Below are positions 27,757 to 36,253 of a stretch of DNA of 64,000 nucleotides, piece after piece. Numbering within the stretch: the stretch's first letter is position 1; the number at the start of each line of letters is the position of its first letter. The translations under genes and the position numbers were made by a program. The notes under the pieces were generated by a model. The model ran no database searches and had not been told where the DNA came from. It saw only the letters and a program-made list of their open reading frames with translations. Source of the DNA: Alphaproteobacteria bacterium (GTDB lineage Bacteria; Pseudomonadota; Alphaproteobacteria; Micropepsales; Micropepsaceae); contig JAGWMG010000003.1 of assembly GCA_028871795.1 (NCBI GenBank), positions 124,001 through 188,000 on the forward strand, in the 5' to 3' direction.

Positions 27757-29631
27757 TCAATCGGCCGCGGCGACCGGCGCCTCGCGCGCGACGTCCGGCG
27801 CCACGGCCGGATCGTTCTCGACTTCCTTGAGCTGTTCGCGAACCGCCGCCGCCTTCTTCTGCTTGTTCCACATGGCGGCATAAGCCCCGCCGCGTGCGAC
27901 CAGGTCGCCGTGCCGGCCGCGCTCCACGATCTCGCCGTGGTCGAGGACGAGGATTTCGTCCGCGTCCACGACGGTCGACAGACGATGGGCGATGACCAGC
28001 GTCGTGCGATTCTTGGAGACCTCCTGCAGAGCGCTCTGGATTTCGCGCTCGGTGTGCGTATCGAGGGCCGACGTTGCCTCATCCAGCAGCAGGATCGGCG
28101 GATTTTTGAGGATCGTGCGTGCGATCGCCACCCGCTGTTTCTCGCCGCCCGAAAGTTTCAGGCCGCGTTCGCCTACCATCGACTCGTAACCCAGCGGCAA
28201 CTCGCGGATGAACTTGTCGATCCGGGCGTGGTGCGCCGCTTCCTTGATTTCCGCTTCGTTGGCGCCGATGCGTCCGTAAGCGATGTTGTAAAGCACCGTA
28301 TCGTTGAACAGCACGGTGTCCTGCGGAACGATGCCGATCGCGGCCCGCAGGGAAGCCTGGGTCACGTCGCGGATATCCTGCCCGTCGATCGTCACGCTGC
28401 CGCTCTTGATGTCGTAGAAGCGGTAGAGGATGCGCGAAATCGTCGATTTTCCCGCACCGGAGGGGCCGACGACGGCGATCGTCTTGCCCGCCGGAACCGA
28501 GAAGCTGACGCCCTTGAGCACCGTGCGCGCCTCCTCGTAGGCGAACACGACGTCTGCGAAGCGTATTTCGCCGCCGGAAACCTCGAGCGGCTTGGCGTCC
28601 GCCCTGTCCTTGACTTCCTGCGGCTGATGCAACAGGCGGAACATGGCGTCCATGTCCACCAGCGCCTGAACGATTTCGCGATAGACGGTGCCCAGCAGGT
28701 TGAGCGGCACGTAAAGCTGGATCAGGTACGAGTTGGCCATCACCAGATCGCCGACGGAGAGACGGCCGTGGGCGACGTCCACCGCGGCCAACGCCATGAT
28801 CGCCGCCAATCCCAGCGCCACGATCACGGCCTGGCCGGTATTGAGCACCGAGAGCGAAATTTGCGTCTGGATCGAGGCGTCGGCGTATTTCTTCATCGAG
28901 ACGTCGAAGCGGCGGGTCTCGTGCTTTTCGTTGTTGAAGTACTTCACCGTCTCGTAATTGAGCAGGCTGTCGACCGCCTTGGTGCTGGCGTCGGTATCGC
29001 TCTCGTTCATAATCCTGCGGAATTGAATGCGCCAGCGCGTGATGACGAATGTGAACCAGATATAGGCGACGACCATCGCCAGCGTCGTCAGCGCGAACCA
29101 GGCGTTGAATTTCCACAGCATCACGGCGGTGACGAAAGCCAGCTCCAGAATCGTCGGGAAGATCGAGAAGATGGCGAAACTCAACAGCGTGTCGATGCCC
29201 TTGGTGCCGCGCTCGATAACCCGCGAAAGCCCGCCCGTCTTGCGCTCCAGGTGAAAGCGCAAGGACAGAGTGTGGACGTGCGCGAACGTGGCAACGCCCA
29301 CCTCCCGCAACGCGTGATAGGCCACCCTCGCGAAGACCCCGTCGCGAAGCTGGGCGAATGTCTGCATCATAATCCGCGCCAGCGTGTAGGCGGCGATAAG
29401 GGCGAGTGCCACGGCAGCGGCTTTCAGCGGACCGTTCAGCGAATCCACAATGCGGCCGAACAGGAACGGCACAAACACCGTCGCGATCTTGGCCGCCACC
29501 AGACAGAGCACCGACGCAAAAACGCGCGTCTTGAGGTCCCAGCGTCCTTTGGGCCACAGATAGGGCAGAAGCATGGTGAGCGGGCGGAATGAAGGAGCGC
29601 CGTCGCCCTCCTCGGTCAGCGGTCTTGCCAT
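27757..29631 (-). CDS. ATM1/HMT1-like ABC transporter
   Basis: From ATG 29631 the protein has 624 residues; a TTG at 29658 would add nine. The membrane domain has the ATM1-type signatures HTLSLRFHLERKTGGLSRVI and NYETVKYFNNEKHE, which in the mitochondrial Atm1 group line the glutathione site. The ATPase has Walker A (GPSGAGKST), signature LSGGEKQRVA, Walker B (ILLLDEATSALD) and the H-loop IAHRLST. Bacterial members export glutathione-metal or persulfide compounds and are linked to metal tolerance and iron-sulphur biology. Its start is one base after the stop of a 43-residue membrane protein, so the two form an operon. Confidence 0.93.
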   Translation of the reverse strand: MARPLTEEGDGAPSFRPLTMLLPYLWPKGRWDLKTRVFASVLCLVAAKIATVFVPFLFGRIVDSLNGPLKAAAVALALIAAYTLARIMMQTFAQLRDGVFARVAYHALREVGVATFAHVHTLSLRFHLERKTGGLSRVIERGTKGIDTLLSFAIFSIFPTILELAFVTAVMLWKFNAWFALTTLAMVVAYIWFTFVITRWRIQFRRIMNESDTDASTKAVDSLLNYETVKYFNNEKHETRRFDVSMKKYADASIQTQISLSVLNTGQAVIVALGLAAIMALAAVDVAHGRLSVGDLVMANSYLIQLYVPLNLLGTVYREIVQALVDMDAMFRLLHQPQEVKDRADAKPLEVSGGEIRFADVVFAYEEARTVLKGVSFSVPAGKTIAVVGPSGAGKSTISRILYRFYDIKSGSVTIDGQDIRDVTQASLRAAIGIVPQDTVLFNDTVLYNIAYGRIGANEAEIKEAAHHARIDKFIRELPLGYESMVGERGLKLSGGEKQRVAIARTILKNPPILLLDEATSALDTHTEREIQSALQEVSKNRTTLVIAHRLSTVVDADEILVLDHGEIVERGRHGDLVARGGAYAAMWNKQKKAAAVREQLKEVENDPAVAPDVAREAPVAAAD

Positions 29632-29632
29632 A

Positions 29633-29764
29633 TCATGGTCCCATATTGGCGCCGCCAAACATCAGGAACCCTGCGATCAGGGCCCCGAGCGCTATCAATC
29701 CGATAATGATAACCGAGCGCGGCACGTGCTTAACCTCTTCTTGGGGTGTTTTTGGCGTGGTCAT
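29633..29764 (-). CDS. 43-residue single-span membrane protein upstream of the ABC transporter
   Basis: A short frame codes for a protein beginning MTTPKTPQEEVKHVPRS, then a 20-residue hydrophobic helix (VIIIGLIALGALIAGFLMF), then a short GGANMGP tail. The charge pattern suggests the N-terminus stays in the cytoplasm. Its TGA (29635-29633) is one base before the ATG of the ATM1-like gene (TGATATG), a spacing typical of coupled genes. No strong ribosome-binding site is visible. I know no named family for it. It may be an accessory subunit or assembly factor of the transporter. The evidence is the composition of the helix and the tight junction, so moderate confidence. Confidence 0.55.
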   Translation of the reverse strand: MTTPKTPQEEVKHVPRSVIIIGLIALGALIAGFLMFGGANMGP

Positions 29765-29819
29765 TCTTCGAAAACCTGTTTAGGAATATAGATGCTTCTC
29801 CGCAACCCCAACCTGCCTC

Positions 29820-30395
29820 ATGGATAAAAATTCCAATCCCGTCATTTGCGTGTTCTGCGGTTCGTCATCAGGGTCCGACCCGCAATACGCGGCCGTTGCG
29901 CGGACGCTGGGCCGGCTGATCGCCGGGCGGGGCTTTTCGATGCTCTACGGCGGCGGCGGGCTTGGCCTGATGGGGGAAACCGCCCGTGCCGTGCGCGAAG
30001 GCGGGGCGCACGTGGTCGGCATTCTGCCGGACTTCCTGCGCCGGGTCGAGCAGCCGCCGGAGTGGGAGAAAGACCTGATCGTCACGCCGGATCTGCAGGA
30101 CCGCAAGACGCGCATGTTGACCATGGCGGACGCCTTCGTCGTCTTGCCGGGCGGTGCGGGGACGATGGACGAGTTCTTCGAAGTGGTGACGTCCGCCTCG
30201 CTGGGTGTCCTGGCCAAGCCGATCCTGGTCGTGAACACGGGCGGCTATTTCGCAACTCTGAAACGGCTGATGGACCACATTGTCCGCGAGGGCTTCGCCC
30301 GGCCGGAAATCCTGGGAGTCTACAGGGTCGTGGACACCCCCAAAGAAGCCATGGATGCGATCGCGGACGAGCTAGGACTCTTGACGCGCAAGTGA
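29820..30395 (+). CDS. LOG-family protein (TIGR00730, nucleoside 5'-monophosphate phosphoribohydrolase-like)
   Basis: The 191-residue protein has the Rossmann-like LOG fold: VICVFCGSSSGSDPQYA at the N-terminus, MLYGGGGLGLMGETARAV, the DRKTRMLTMADAFVVLPGG segment and the catalytic PGGAGTMDEFFE motif. Plant and bacterial homologues release the base from cytokinin riboside monophosphates or from AMP. The in vivo substrate in this bacterium is unknown. It starts 55 bases after the divergent microprotein gene. Its last 24 bases overlap the end of the convergent rarD. Confidence 0.93.
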   Translation: MDKNSNPVICVFCGSSSGSDPQYAAVARTLGRLIAGRGFSMLYGGGGLGLMGETARAVREGGAHVVGILPDFLRRVEQPPEWEKDLIVTPDLQDRKTRMLTMADAFVVLPGGAGTMDEFFEVVTSASLGVLAKPILVVNTGGYFATLKRLMDHIVREGFARPEILGVYRVVDTPKEAMDAIADELGLLTRK

Positions 30396-31286
30396 GCGCA
30401 TGAGCTGCCCTTCCAGGCCGACTAGGATCAGCGCCACCCAGACGCAGCCGAACGCCGCCGCATCGGCCGCGGTGAATTTCTCCTGCAGGATCAGCGTCGC
30501 CACCATGAGCGCGATCGTCGGCGAGAGATATTGCAGGAAGCCCAGCGTGGTCATGCGCACGCGGCGCGCCCCGGCGGCGAACATGGCGAGCGGAACGGCG
30601 GTGACGGGGCCGGCAAACAGCAGCAGCGCGTTGATCGAGAAATGCGCCGACGGGAACGCTCCGGTCCCGCGCCACGCCCAGAACGATACGGCGGCCAGCG
30701 TCACGGGGAAAAGCATACCGGTCTCGATCGTCAAGCCGTCGAGCGCATCGACCGGGATGTGCTTGCGCATGTAGCCGTAGAATCCGAAGCTCAACGCCAA
30801 GCCCAGGGCGATCCACGGGAAATGGCCGAGTCTCACCGCCAGAACCCCGACGGCGATGGCGGCGAGAACAAGCGCAATCAGCCTGAACCGCGACAGCTTT
30901 TCGCCCAGCATGGCGACGCCCAAGGCGATCGAAAGCAGCGGCGTGATGTAATAGCCCAGCGACGCCTCGACCAACTGGTGCGTGGCGATGCTCCAGATAT
31001 AGATCGTCCAGTTGACCGCAATCAGCGTGCCGGACAACGCCAGCGACGAGATCAGCCGCTTGCTTCGCACGATGTTCCCGACGATCCTGAGCCGGCGTCG
31101 CGCGGCGGTCACCCCGGCCGCGAAAATCGCGCACCACAACATGCGGTGGATCACCAGTTCGATGGGCGGCACGGCCGCAAGCAGCCACCAGTACAGCGGG
31201 AAGACGCCCCAGATCGCATAGGCGGCGCCGGCAAGCAGGATGCCTGCCGCCTCGTTCGGCGGTGCGTTGTCAGCCGTGTCGGACAT
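30372..31286 (-). CDS. rarD: RarD-type EamA-family permease
   Basis: The 304-residue inner-membrane protein has about ten transmembrane helices in two EamA halves. Family signatures include the N-terminal AYAIWGVFPLYWWLLAAVPP, HRMLWCAIFAAGV, and NWTIYIWSIATHQLVEASLG. RarD proteins are drug/metabolite-superfamily permeases first named for a chloramphenicol-sensitivity phenotype; the transported compound is not established. It ends inside the convergent LOG-family gene (24-bp overlap). It begins 4 bases after the stop of cimA on the same strand, so it is probably cotranscribed with cimA. Confidence 0.9.
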   Translation of the reverse strand: MSDTADNAPPNEAAGILLAGAAYAIWGVFPLYWWLLAAVPPIELVIHRMLWCAIFAAGVTAARRRLRIVGNIVRSKRLISSLALSGTLIAVNWTIYIWSIATHQLVEASLGYYITPLLSIALGVAMLGEKLSRFRLIALVLAAIAVGVLAVRLGHFPWIALGLALSFGFYGYMRKHIPVDALDGLTIETGMLFPVTLAAVSFWAWRGTGAFPSAHFSINALLLFAGPVTAVPLAMFAAGARRVRMTTLGFLQYLSPTIALMVATLILQEKFTAADAAAFGCVWVALILVGLEGQLMRSLARQES

Positions 31287-31290
31287 GACC

Positions 31291-32964
31291 TCAATCTAGA
31301 TAATCGCGCGCCGCTTGGCTCGCCCTGAATTTCAAACCAGCCATGCAATCCCGGCTTTGCCCGCCCGAAGCCGGCACCCTATCCCGCAACAATTTGTAAG
31401 TGATGGAATCGACCAGCGCCGCGAACGAAGCGTCCACGATGTTCTCCGACACGCCGACCGTAGACCAGCGCGCGCCCTTGCCGTCCTTGCTTTCCACCAT
31501 GACGCGGGTGATGGCGTCGGTGCCGCCGTTCAGGATGCGGACCTTGTAGTCGACAAGCTCCAAGTCGGCGAGGGCGGCGGAATACCGCCCCAAATCCTTG
31601 CGCAGGGCATCGTCCAGGGCATCGACCGGACCGTTACCCGTGCCGACATTGTGGAGAATTTCCCCATCCACTTTCACGCGCACCGTCGCTTCCGAGACGG
31701 TGACCTGCTCGCCCAGCGCGTTGTGGCGCTTTTCGACGATCACGCGGAAGCTGTTGACGTCGAAATAATCCGGCACCTCGCCCAGCGCGCGCCGCGCCAG
31801 GAGCTCGAAGGAAGCTTCCGCCCCGTCGTAGGCGTAGCCGAGGAACTCGCGCCGCTTGACCTCCTCCAGCAGGCGCGCCAGGCGCGGGTCCTTGGCGTCC
31901 GCGTCGATGCCGGCATCGGCCAAGCGTGCCAGCAGATTGGAACGTCCCGCCTGGTCCGAGACCAGGATCTTCCGCGCGTTGCCGACCGTTTCCGGCGGGA
32001 TGTGTTCGTAGGTGCGCGTGTCCTTCAGCATGGCGGACGAGTGCAGCCCGCCCTTGTGCGCGAAGGCCGACGGCCCGACATAGGGTGCGTGGCGGCTGGC
32101 GGCGCGGTTGAGGATTTCGTCCAGCAGCCGCGAGGTATGCGTCAGTTGCGCCAGCTGTTCCTTGGTGATGCCGATGTCGAATTGCGAGGCGAAGGGCTCC
32201 TTCAGCATCAGCGTGGGCAGCAGCGAGCAGAGATTGGCGTTGCCGCAGCGCTCGCCCAAGCCGTTGAGCGTGCCTTGCACCTGCCGCGCGCCGGCGCGCA
32301 CCGCCGCCAGGCTGACGGCGACGGCCTGCTCCGTATCGTTGTGCGCGTGGATACCGAGCGCGGCCGCGGGCAGCTTGGCCTTCACCTCGCAGACGATGCG
32401 TGCGACGTCCTCCGGCATGGAACCGCCATTGGTGTCGCACAGCACCAGCCAGCGCGCGCCCGCCTGGTGCGCCGCGCGCAGGCACTCCAGCGCGTAAGCG
32501 GGATTGGCCTTGTAGCCGTCGAAAAAGTGTTCGGCGTCGAACAGCGGCTCGCGGCCCTTCGCCTTCACCGCCGCGATGGACCCTGCGATGCTCTCCACGT
32601 TCTCGGAGCGCGGGATTTCGAGCGCGACGTCGACCTGGAAATCCCAGGTCTTGCCGACGAGGCAGACCGCGTCCGTATCGGCGTCGAGGACCGCCGCGAA
32701 GCCGGGATCGTTGGAGAGGCTGCGCCCGGCGCGCTTGGTCATGCCGAAGGCGGTGAAGCGGGCGCGGGAGAGCGGCGGGCGTTCGGCGAAGAAGGCGGTG
32801 TCGGCGGGATTGGCGCCCGGCCAGCCGCCCTCGATGTAATCCACGCCCAGCGCGTCGAGGGCGAGCGCGATCTGGCGCTTGTCTTCCACCGAGAAATCGA
32901 CGCCCTGCGTCTGCGCCCCGTCCCTGAGCGTGGTGTCGAAGAGGAAGAGGCGGTCGCGGGTCAT
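31291..32964 (-). CDS. cimA: citramalate synthase (CimA family)
   Basis: CimA condenses pyruvate with acetyl-CoA to (R)-citramalate, the entry to threonine-independent isoleucine synthesis. From ATG 32964 (GGTGGGGG upstream) the protein has 557 residues. The HMGL-like barrel has FDTTLRDGAQTQGVDFSVED, with the metal and catalytic residues, and GIHAHNDTEQAVA. FAHKGGLHSSAM follows, with the second metal site nearby. The C-terminal LeuA-type allosteric domain (about 420-540) contains VDYKVRILNGGTDAITRVM. This matches the TIGR00977 form rather than LeuA. A GTG four codons upstream is an alternative start. Confidence 0.93.
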   Translation of the reverse strand: MTRDRLFLFDTTLRDGAQTQGVDFSVEDKRQIALALDALGVDYIEGGWPGANPADTAFFAERPPLSRARFTAFGMTKRAGRSLSNDPGFAAVLDADTDAVCLVGKTWDFQVDVALEIPRSENVESIAGSIAAVKAKGREPLFDAEHFFDGYKANPAYALECLRAAHQAGARWLVLCDTNGGSMPEDVARIVCEVKAKLPAAALGIHAHNDTEQAVAVSLAAVRAGARQVQGTLNGLGERCGNANLCSLLPTLMLKEPFASQFDIGITKEQLAQLTHTSRLLDEILNRAASRHAPYVGPSAFAHKGGLHSSAMLKDTRTYEHIPPETVGNARKILVSDQAGRSNLLARLADAGIDADAKDPRLARLLEEVKRREFLGYAYDGAEASFELLARRALGEVPDYFDVNSFRVIVEKRHNALGEQVTVSEATVRVKVDGEILHNVGTGNGPVDALDDALRKDLGRYSAALADLELVDYKVRILNGGTDAITRVMVESKDGKGARWSTVGVSENIVDASFAALVDSITYKLLRDRVPASGGQSRDCMAGLKFRASQAARDYLD

Positions 32965-33011
32965 TACTGCCCCCACCTTTCTTCGTCATGGCCGCCGCAA
33001 CACACCACTCT

Positions 33012-33158
33012 TGCTTCGTCATGGCCGGGCTTGACCCGGCCATCCAGCAACAATGCACGCGGAGGCGCGGAAGCCGCGAAGATACTTTTCCACTCCGCGT
33101 TCTCCGTATCTCCGCGTGGTAATCTGGATGGCCGCCTCAAGGGCGGCCATGACGAATA
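33012..33158. repeat. pair of inverted REP-like palindromes enclosing an imperfect hairpin
   Basis: Two 23-bp palindromes share the frame TTCGTC-ATGGCCG..CTTGA..CGGCCAT-CCAG in opposite orientation. ATGGCCGGG/CCCGGCCAT lies at 33021-33043 and ATGGCCGCC/GGCGGCCAT at 33128-33150, each with a 5-nt loop. Between them 33056-33081 and 33093-33118 form an imperfect 26-bp stem (both start from CACGCGGAG). A third half-copy, CTTCGTCATGGCCG, precedes at about 32982. This arrangement resembles the intergenic palindromic repeats of alphaproteobacterial genomes. It sits between the cysS stop and the cimA start. Confidence 0.7.
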
Positions 33159-33166
33159 GGGTGCGC

Positions 33167-34783
33167 TCATCGCTTCACCTCCCAGGTCGTCGTCCCATCG
33201 GCGTTGTCCTTCAGCACGATCCCCTTCGCCAGAAGCTCGTCGCGGATGCGGTCGGATTTTTTGAAGTCCTTTGCCTTGCGCGCGGCGTTGCGCGCTTCAA
33301 TTGCCTCTCGGATCTCATCCCCTTTATGGACCTGACCAATTTGCAATGGCTCCAAGATTACCGCACCTTGATGATAAGCCGCCTTCAGGTTTCGCTTCTC
33401 AAGCGCTTGCTCAAGTTGGGTCTTAAACTCTTCGTCGTTATTCAACAAAGCGGTCTTGAGTTGTTCTGCTAACGCAAAATTCTCGAGTAACTCTTGGTCC
33501 GTAACGTCACCTGATGCGCTTACGCCTTGTTTGTATGCAGACACGAGTTCCGGTTTGAGTAATCCTAAGAAGAATAGGCTGCGGCCCAACGATCGAGCCG
33601 CTTGACGGTCACCTCGGCTCGCTGCGCGGTGCAAGCTGTGTAGTACGGTGATTGTCTCAGGTGTTCCCAAATCATCGGAAAGCGCAGAAACAACGTCTTT
33701 ATTTGGGACCGTTGTCGAGCAGTTTGGATCAAATTCTTCGCAAATGCGAAACCGCTCAATCGGAGCGAGCCAACTTGAGAGCTCGCGTTTCGATTCGTCG
33801 AGTGTCCTAAGGCTCCAATTTATCGGTTGGCGATAATGCGTCTTTAGCATAGCCAACCGAAGAACTGAACCACTCCATGCTTGATCCCGCCATCCTCGCA
33901 GCAAATCACGGATCGTCACGAAATTCCCCAGGCTCTTCGACATCTTCTCGCCCTCGACCTGGAGGAAGCCGTTGTGCATCCACACCCGCGCCAGGGGGTG
34001 GCCGCGGTGGGCGCTTTCGCTCTGGGCGATTTCGTTTTCGTGATGAGGAAACATCAGGTCGATGCCGCCGCCGTGGATGTCGAAGGTCTCGCCCAGCAGC
34101 GCGGCGCCCATCGCCGAGCATTCGACGTGCCAGCCCGGCCGGCCGCGGCCCCAAGGCGAATCCCAGCCTGGCGTCAGCGCGTCCGACGGCTTCCACAGCA
34201 CGAAATCCATCTGGTTCTTCTTGTAGGGCGCCACTTCGACGCGCGCGCCGGCGATCATCTCGTCCAGCGTTCGCCGCGCCAGCTTGCCGTAATCCGGCTT
34301 CGACGAAACGTCGTAGAGCACATGGCCGTCGGCGGCGTAGGCATGGCCGGACGCCACCAGCGCTTCGATCATCGCGATCATCCGCGGCACGTATTGGGTG
34401 GCGCGCGGCGCGTGCGTCGGCGGCAGGCAGCCGAGCGCCGCCACGTCCTCGTCGTATTGCTTCGCGGTCGCCGCGGTAATTTCGGCGCGCGCCGCTTCGA
34501 CCGTCATTCCCTTCGCCGCCGCCACCTCCGCCGCCCGCGCGTTGATCTTGTCGTCGATGTCCGTGATGTTGCGCACGTAGGTGACGTGCTCCGCGCCGTA
34601 GAGATGCCGCAGCAGCCGGTAGAGCACGTCGAACACGATCACCGGGCGCGCATTGCCGATATGGGCGTAGTCGTAGACCGTCGGCCCGCAGACATACATC
34701 CGCACATTATTGCGGTTGAAGCCGGGCAGCTCTTCGAGCGTCCGCTTTTGCTTGGTCAGCGTGTCGTAGAGGCGAAGCGTCAT
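33167..34783 (-). CDS. cysS: cysteinyl-tRNA synthetase
   Basis: CysS charges tRNA-Cys. The 538-residue protein starts [14 protein letters not shown] (GTG 34810 is a weaker alternative). The class I signature is AHIGNAR, after the zinc ligand Cys in [11 protein letters not shown]; other zinc ligands are in WHVECSAMG and [12 protein letters not shown]. The KMSKS loop is [10 protein letters not shown]. The anticodon-binding region and C-terminal [18 protein letters not shown] segment are present. Codon use changes sharply inside the gene: 33300-33870 (about residues 305-495) is near 50 percent GC while the catalytic half is near 75 percent. The reading frame is intact. Confidence 0.95.
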   Translation of the reverse strand: MTLRLYDTLTKQKRTLEELPGFNRNNVRMYVCGPTVYDYAHIGNARPVIVFDVLYRLLRHLYGAEHVTYVRNITDIDDKINARAAEVAAAKGMTVEAARAEITAATAKQYDEDVAALGCLPPTHAPRATQYVPRMIAMIEALVASGHAYAADGHVLYDVSSKPDYGKLARRTLDEMIAGARVEVAPYKKNQMDFVLWKPSDALTPGWDSPWGRGRPGWHVECSAMGAALLGETFDIHGGGIDLMFPHHENEIAQSESAHRGHPLARVWMHNGFLQVEGEKMSKSLGNFVTIRDLLRGWRDQAWSGSVLRLAMLKTHYRQPINWSLRTLDESKRELSSWLAPIERFRICEEFDPNCSTTVPNKDVVSALSDDLGTPETITVLHSLHRAASRGDRQAARSLGRSLFFLGLLKPELVSAYKQGVSASGDVTDQELLENFALAEQLKTALLNNDEEFKTQLEQALEKRNLKAAYHQGAVILEPLQIGQVHKGDEIREAIEARNAARKAKDFKKSDRIRDELLAKGIVLKDNADGTTTWEVKR

Positions 34784-34806
34784 GGCACGACTCAGAAAGG
34801 TTGAAC

Positions 34807-34824
34807 GCACCCTTATAAGGGTGC
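34807..34824. promoter_or_regulatory. perfect 18-bp palindrome upstream of cysS
   Basis: GCACCCTTATAAGGGTGC is a perfect palindrome centred 33 bases upstream of the cysS ATG, in the gap between gltX and cysS. It contains a TATAAG core that could serve as a -10 element, so it may be an operator over the cysS promoter. No regulator can be named. A transcript hairpin is the alternative reading. Confidence 0.4.
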
Positions 34825-34912
34825 AACGGGAAATTTGGCGATGTAGACGAGCAACAGGGTTTTCGCGGCTGTCAGCCGCAAATCGAAATCCGGCAAATGA
34901 GGAGAGCCTGGA

Positions 34913-36253
34913 TCACGCTTTTTCCCCGTTCAGCCGCGCGAGGGCTCGCGCGCGCCCGATCAGGGGTAGCAGCTTTTTCAGCTCCGGTCCATGCTCGCGG
35001 CCGGTCAGCGCCAGGCGCAGCGGATGGTACAGCGCCCTGCCCTTGGCGCCCGTGGCCGCGGCGACCGCCCCCGTCCAGGCGGTCCAGGTGGCTTCGTCCC
35101 ACGGCTCGGGCGGCAGAAGCTCGGCGGCCTTGGCGATCAGCGGCGCGTTCTCGACGATGGGCGCAAGCGGGCCTTCGACCAGCGTCCAAAGGTCGCCGAC
35201 GTCGGAGAAGCGCGCCAGGTTCGGCTTCACCGCCTCCCAGAACGGCGCGGCATCGGCGATGCCGGCGGCGGCCAGCCTTAGCGCAACCGCCTCGAACGGC
35301 AGGGCATGTAGCAGCTTGGCGTTGAGGTTGGACAGTTCCGCCGGATCGAAATGGGCCGGCGCGCGGCCGATCTTCTCCAAGGCAAAGCCTTCGATAAGCT
35401 CGGAGATTGTGGTGTGCGGCACGATCGGGTCGGATGTGCCGGTCTTGGCCAAGTAACTCACCGCCGCCAACGGCTCGATGCCGTCCTCGCGCAGCAGGCG
35501 CAGCGACAGCGAGCCCAGCCGCTTGGACAGCGCCTCGCCGCCCGCCCCCACCAGCAGCGGATGGTGGGCGAAGGCGGGAACCGTTGCGCCGAGCGCTTCG
35601 AAAATCTCGATCTGCACCGCCGTGTTGGTGACGTGGTCCTCGCCACGGATGATGTGCGAGATGGCGAAATCCACGTCGTCGGTCACCGACGGCAAGGTGT
35701 AGAGGAAGCGTCCGTCCTCGCGGATCAGCACCGGATCGGAAAGATGCGCCGTGTCGATCTCCACCTCGCCGCGGATCAGGTCGCGCCATTTCACCTTGCT
35801 TTGCGAGAGCTTGAAGCGCCAGTGTGCCTTGCGGCCCTGCGCCCCCAGCTTGGCGCGCTCCTCGGCCGATAGGTTCAACGCGGCGCGGTCGTAGACCGGT
35901 GGGCGGCCGGATGCGATCTGGCGCTGGCGGCGCCGGTCGAGTTCCAACGCGGATTCGTAACAGGGATAAAGCCGGCCCGCCGCCTTCAGCTTCTCGGCCG
36001 CCGCGCGATGGGCCTCGGCGCGCTCCGACTGCCGCGCGAACAGATCGTGCGCGATGCCGAGCCATTTCAAGTCCTCGACGATGGCCGCTTCGTATTCCGG
36101 CTTCGACCGCTCGCTGTCGGTATCGTCGATGCGCAACAGGAACTTGCCGCCACTCTTGCGCGCGAACAGGAAATTCAGCAGCGCCGTGCGCGCATTGCCG
36201 ACGTGCAACAGGCCGGTGGGCGATGGAGCGAAGCGGACGACGGTGTCACTCAT
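34913..36253 (-). CDS. gltX: glutamyl-tRNA synthetase
   Basis: GltX attaches glutamate to tRNA-Glu. The 446-residue protein starts [24 protein letters not shown] is the HIGH-equivalent motif. [14 protein letters not shown] and the ALSKRLGS loop (in place of KMSKR) follow. The LSKR variant is common in one of the two GltX types found in alphaproteobacteria, and a second gltX may exist elsewhere. The C-terminal helical domain is somewhat short. The start overlaps the nadE stop (ATGA), which overrides the long upstream frame reaching 36667. Confidence 0.95.
   Translation of the reverse strand: MSDTVVRFAPSPTGLLHVGNARTALLNFLFARKSGGKFLLRIDDTDSERSKPEYEAAIVEDLKWLGIAHDLFARQSERAEAHRAAAEKLKAAGRLYPCYESALELDRRRQRQIASGRPPVYDRAALNLSAEERAKLGAQGRKAHWRFKLSQSKVKWRDLIRGEVEIDTAHLSDPVLIREDGRFLYTLPSVTDDVDFAISHIIRGEDHVTNTAVQIEIFEALGATVPAFAHHPLLVGAGGEALSKRLGSLSLRLLREDGIEPLAAVSYLAKTGTSDPIVPHTTISELIEGFALEKIGRAPAHFDPAELSNLNAKLLHALPFEAVALRLAAAGIADAAPFWEAVKPNLARFSDVGDLWTLVEGPLAPIVENAPLIAKAAELLPPEPWDEATWTAWTGAVAAATGAKGRALYHPLRLALTGREHGPELKKLLPLIGRARALARLNGEKA

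Noticed and set aside
27910-29592. 560-codon plus-strand frame opposite the ATM1-like transporter
   Set aside because: Shadow frame of a gene with intact ABC motifs.
31315-33159. 614-codon plus-strand frame opposite cimA
   Set aside because: Runs through cimA and the palindromic repeat region; not protein-like.
34784-34912. T-box or other tRNA-sensing leader before cysS
   Set aside because: The gap is only about 130 bases and holds a simple palindrome; no T-box core or specifier-loop architecture is visible.
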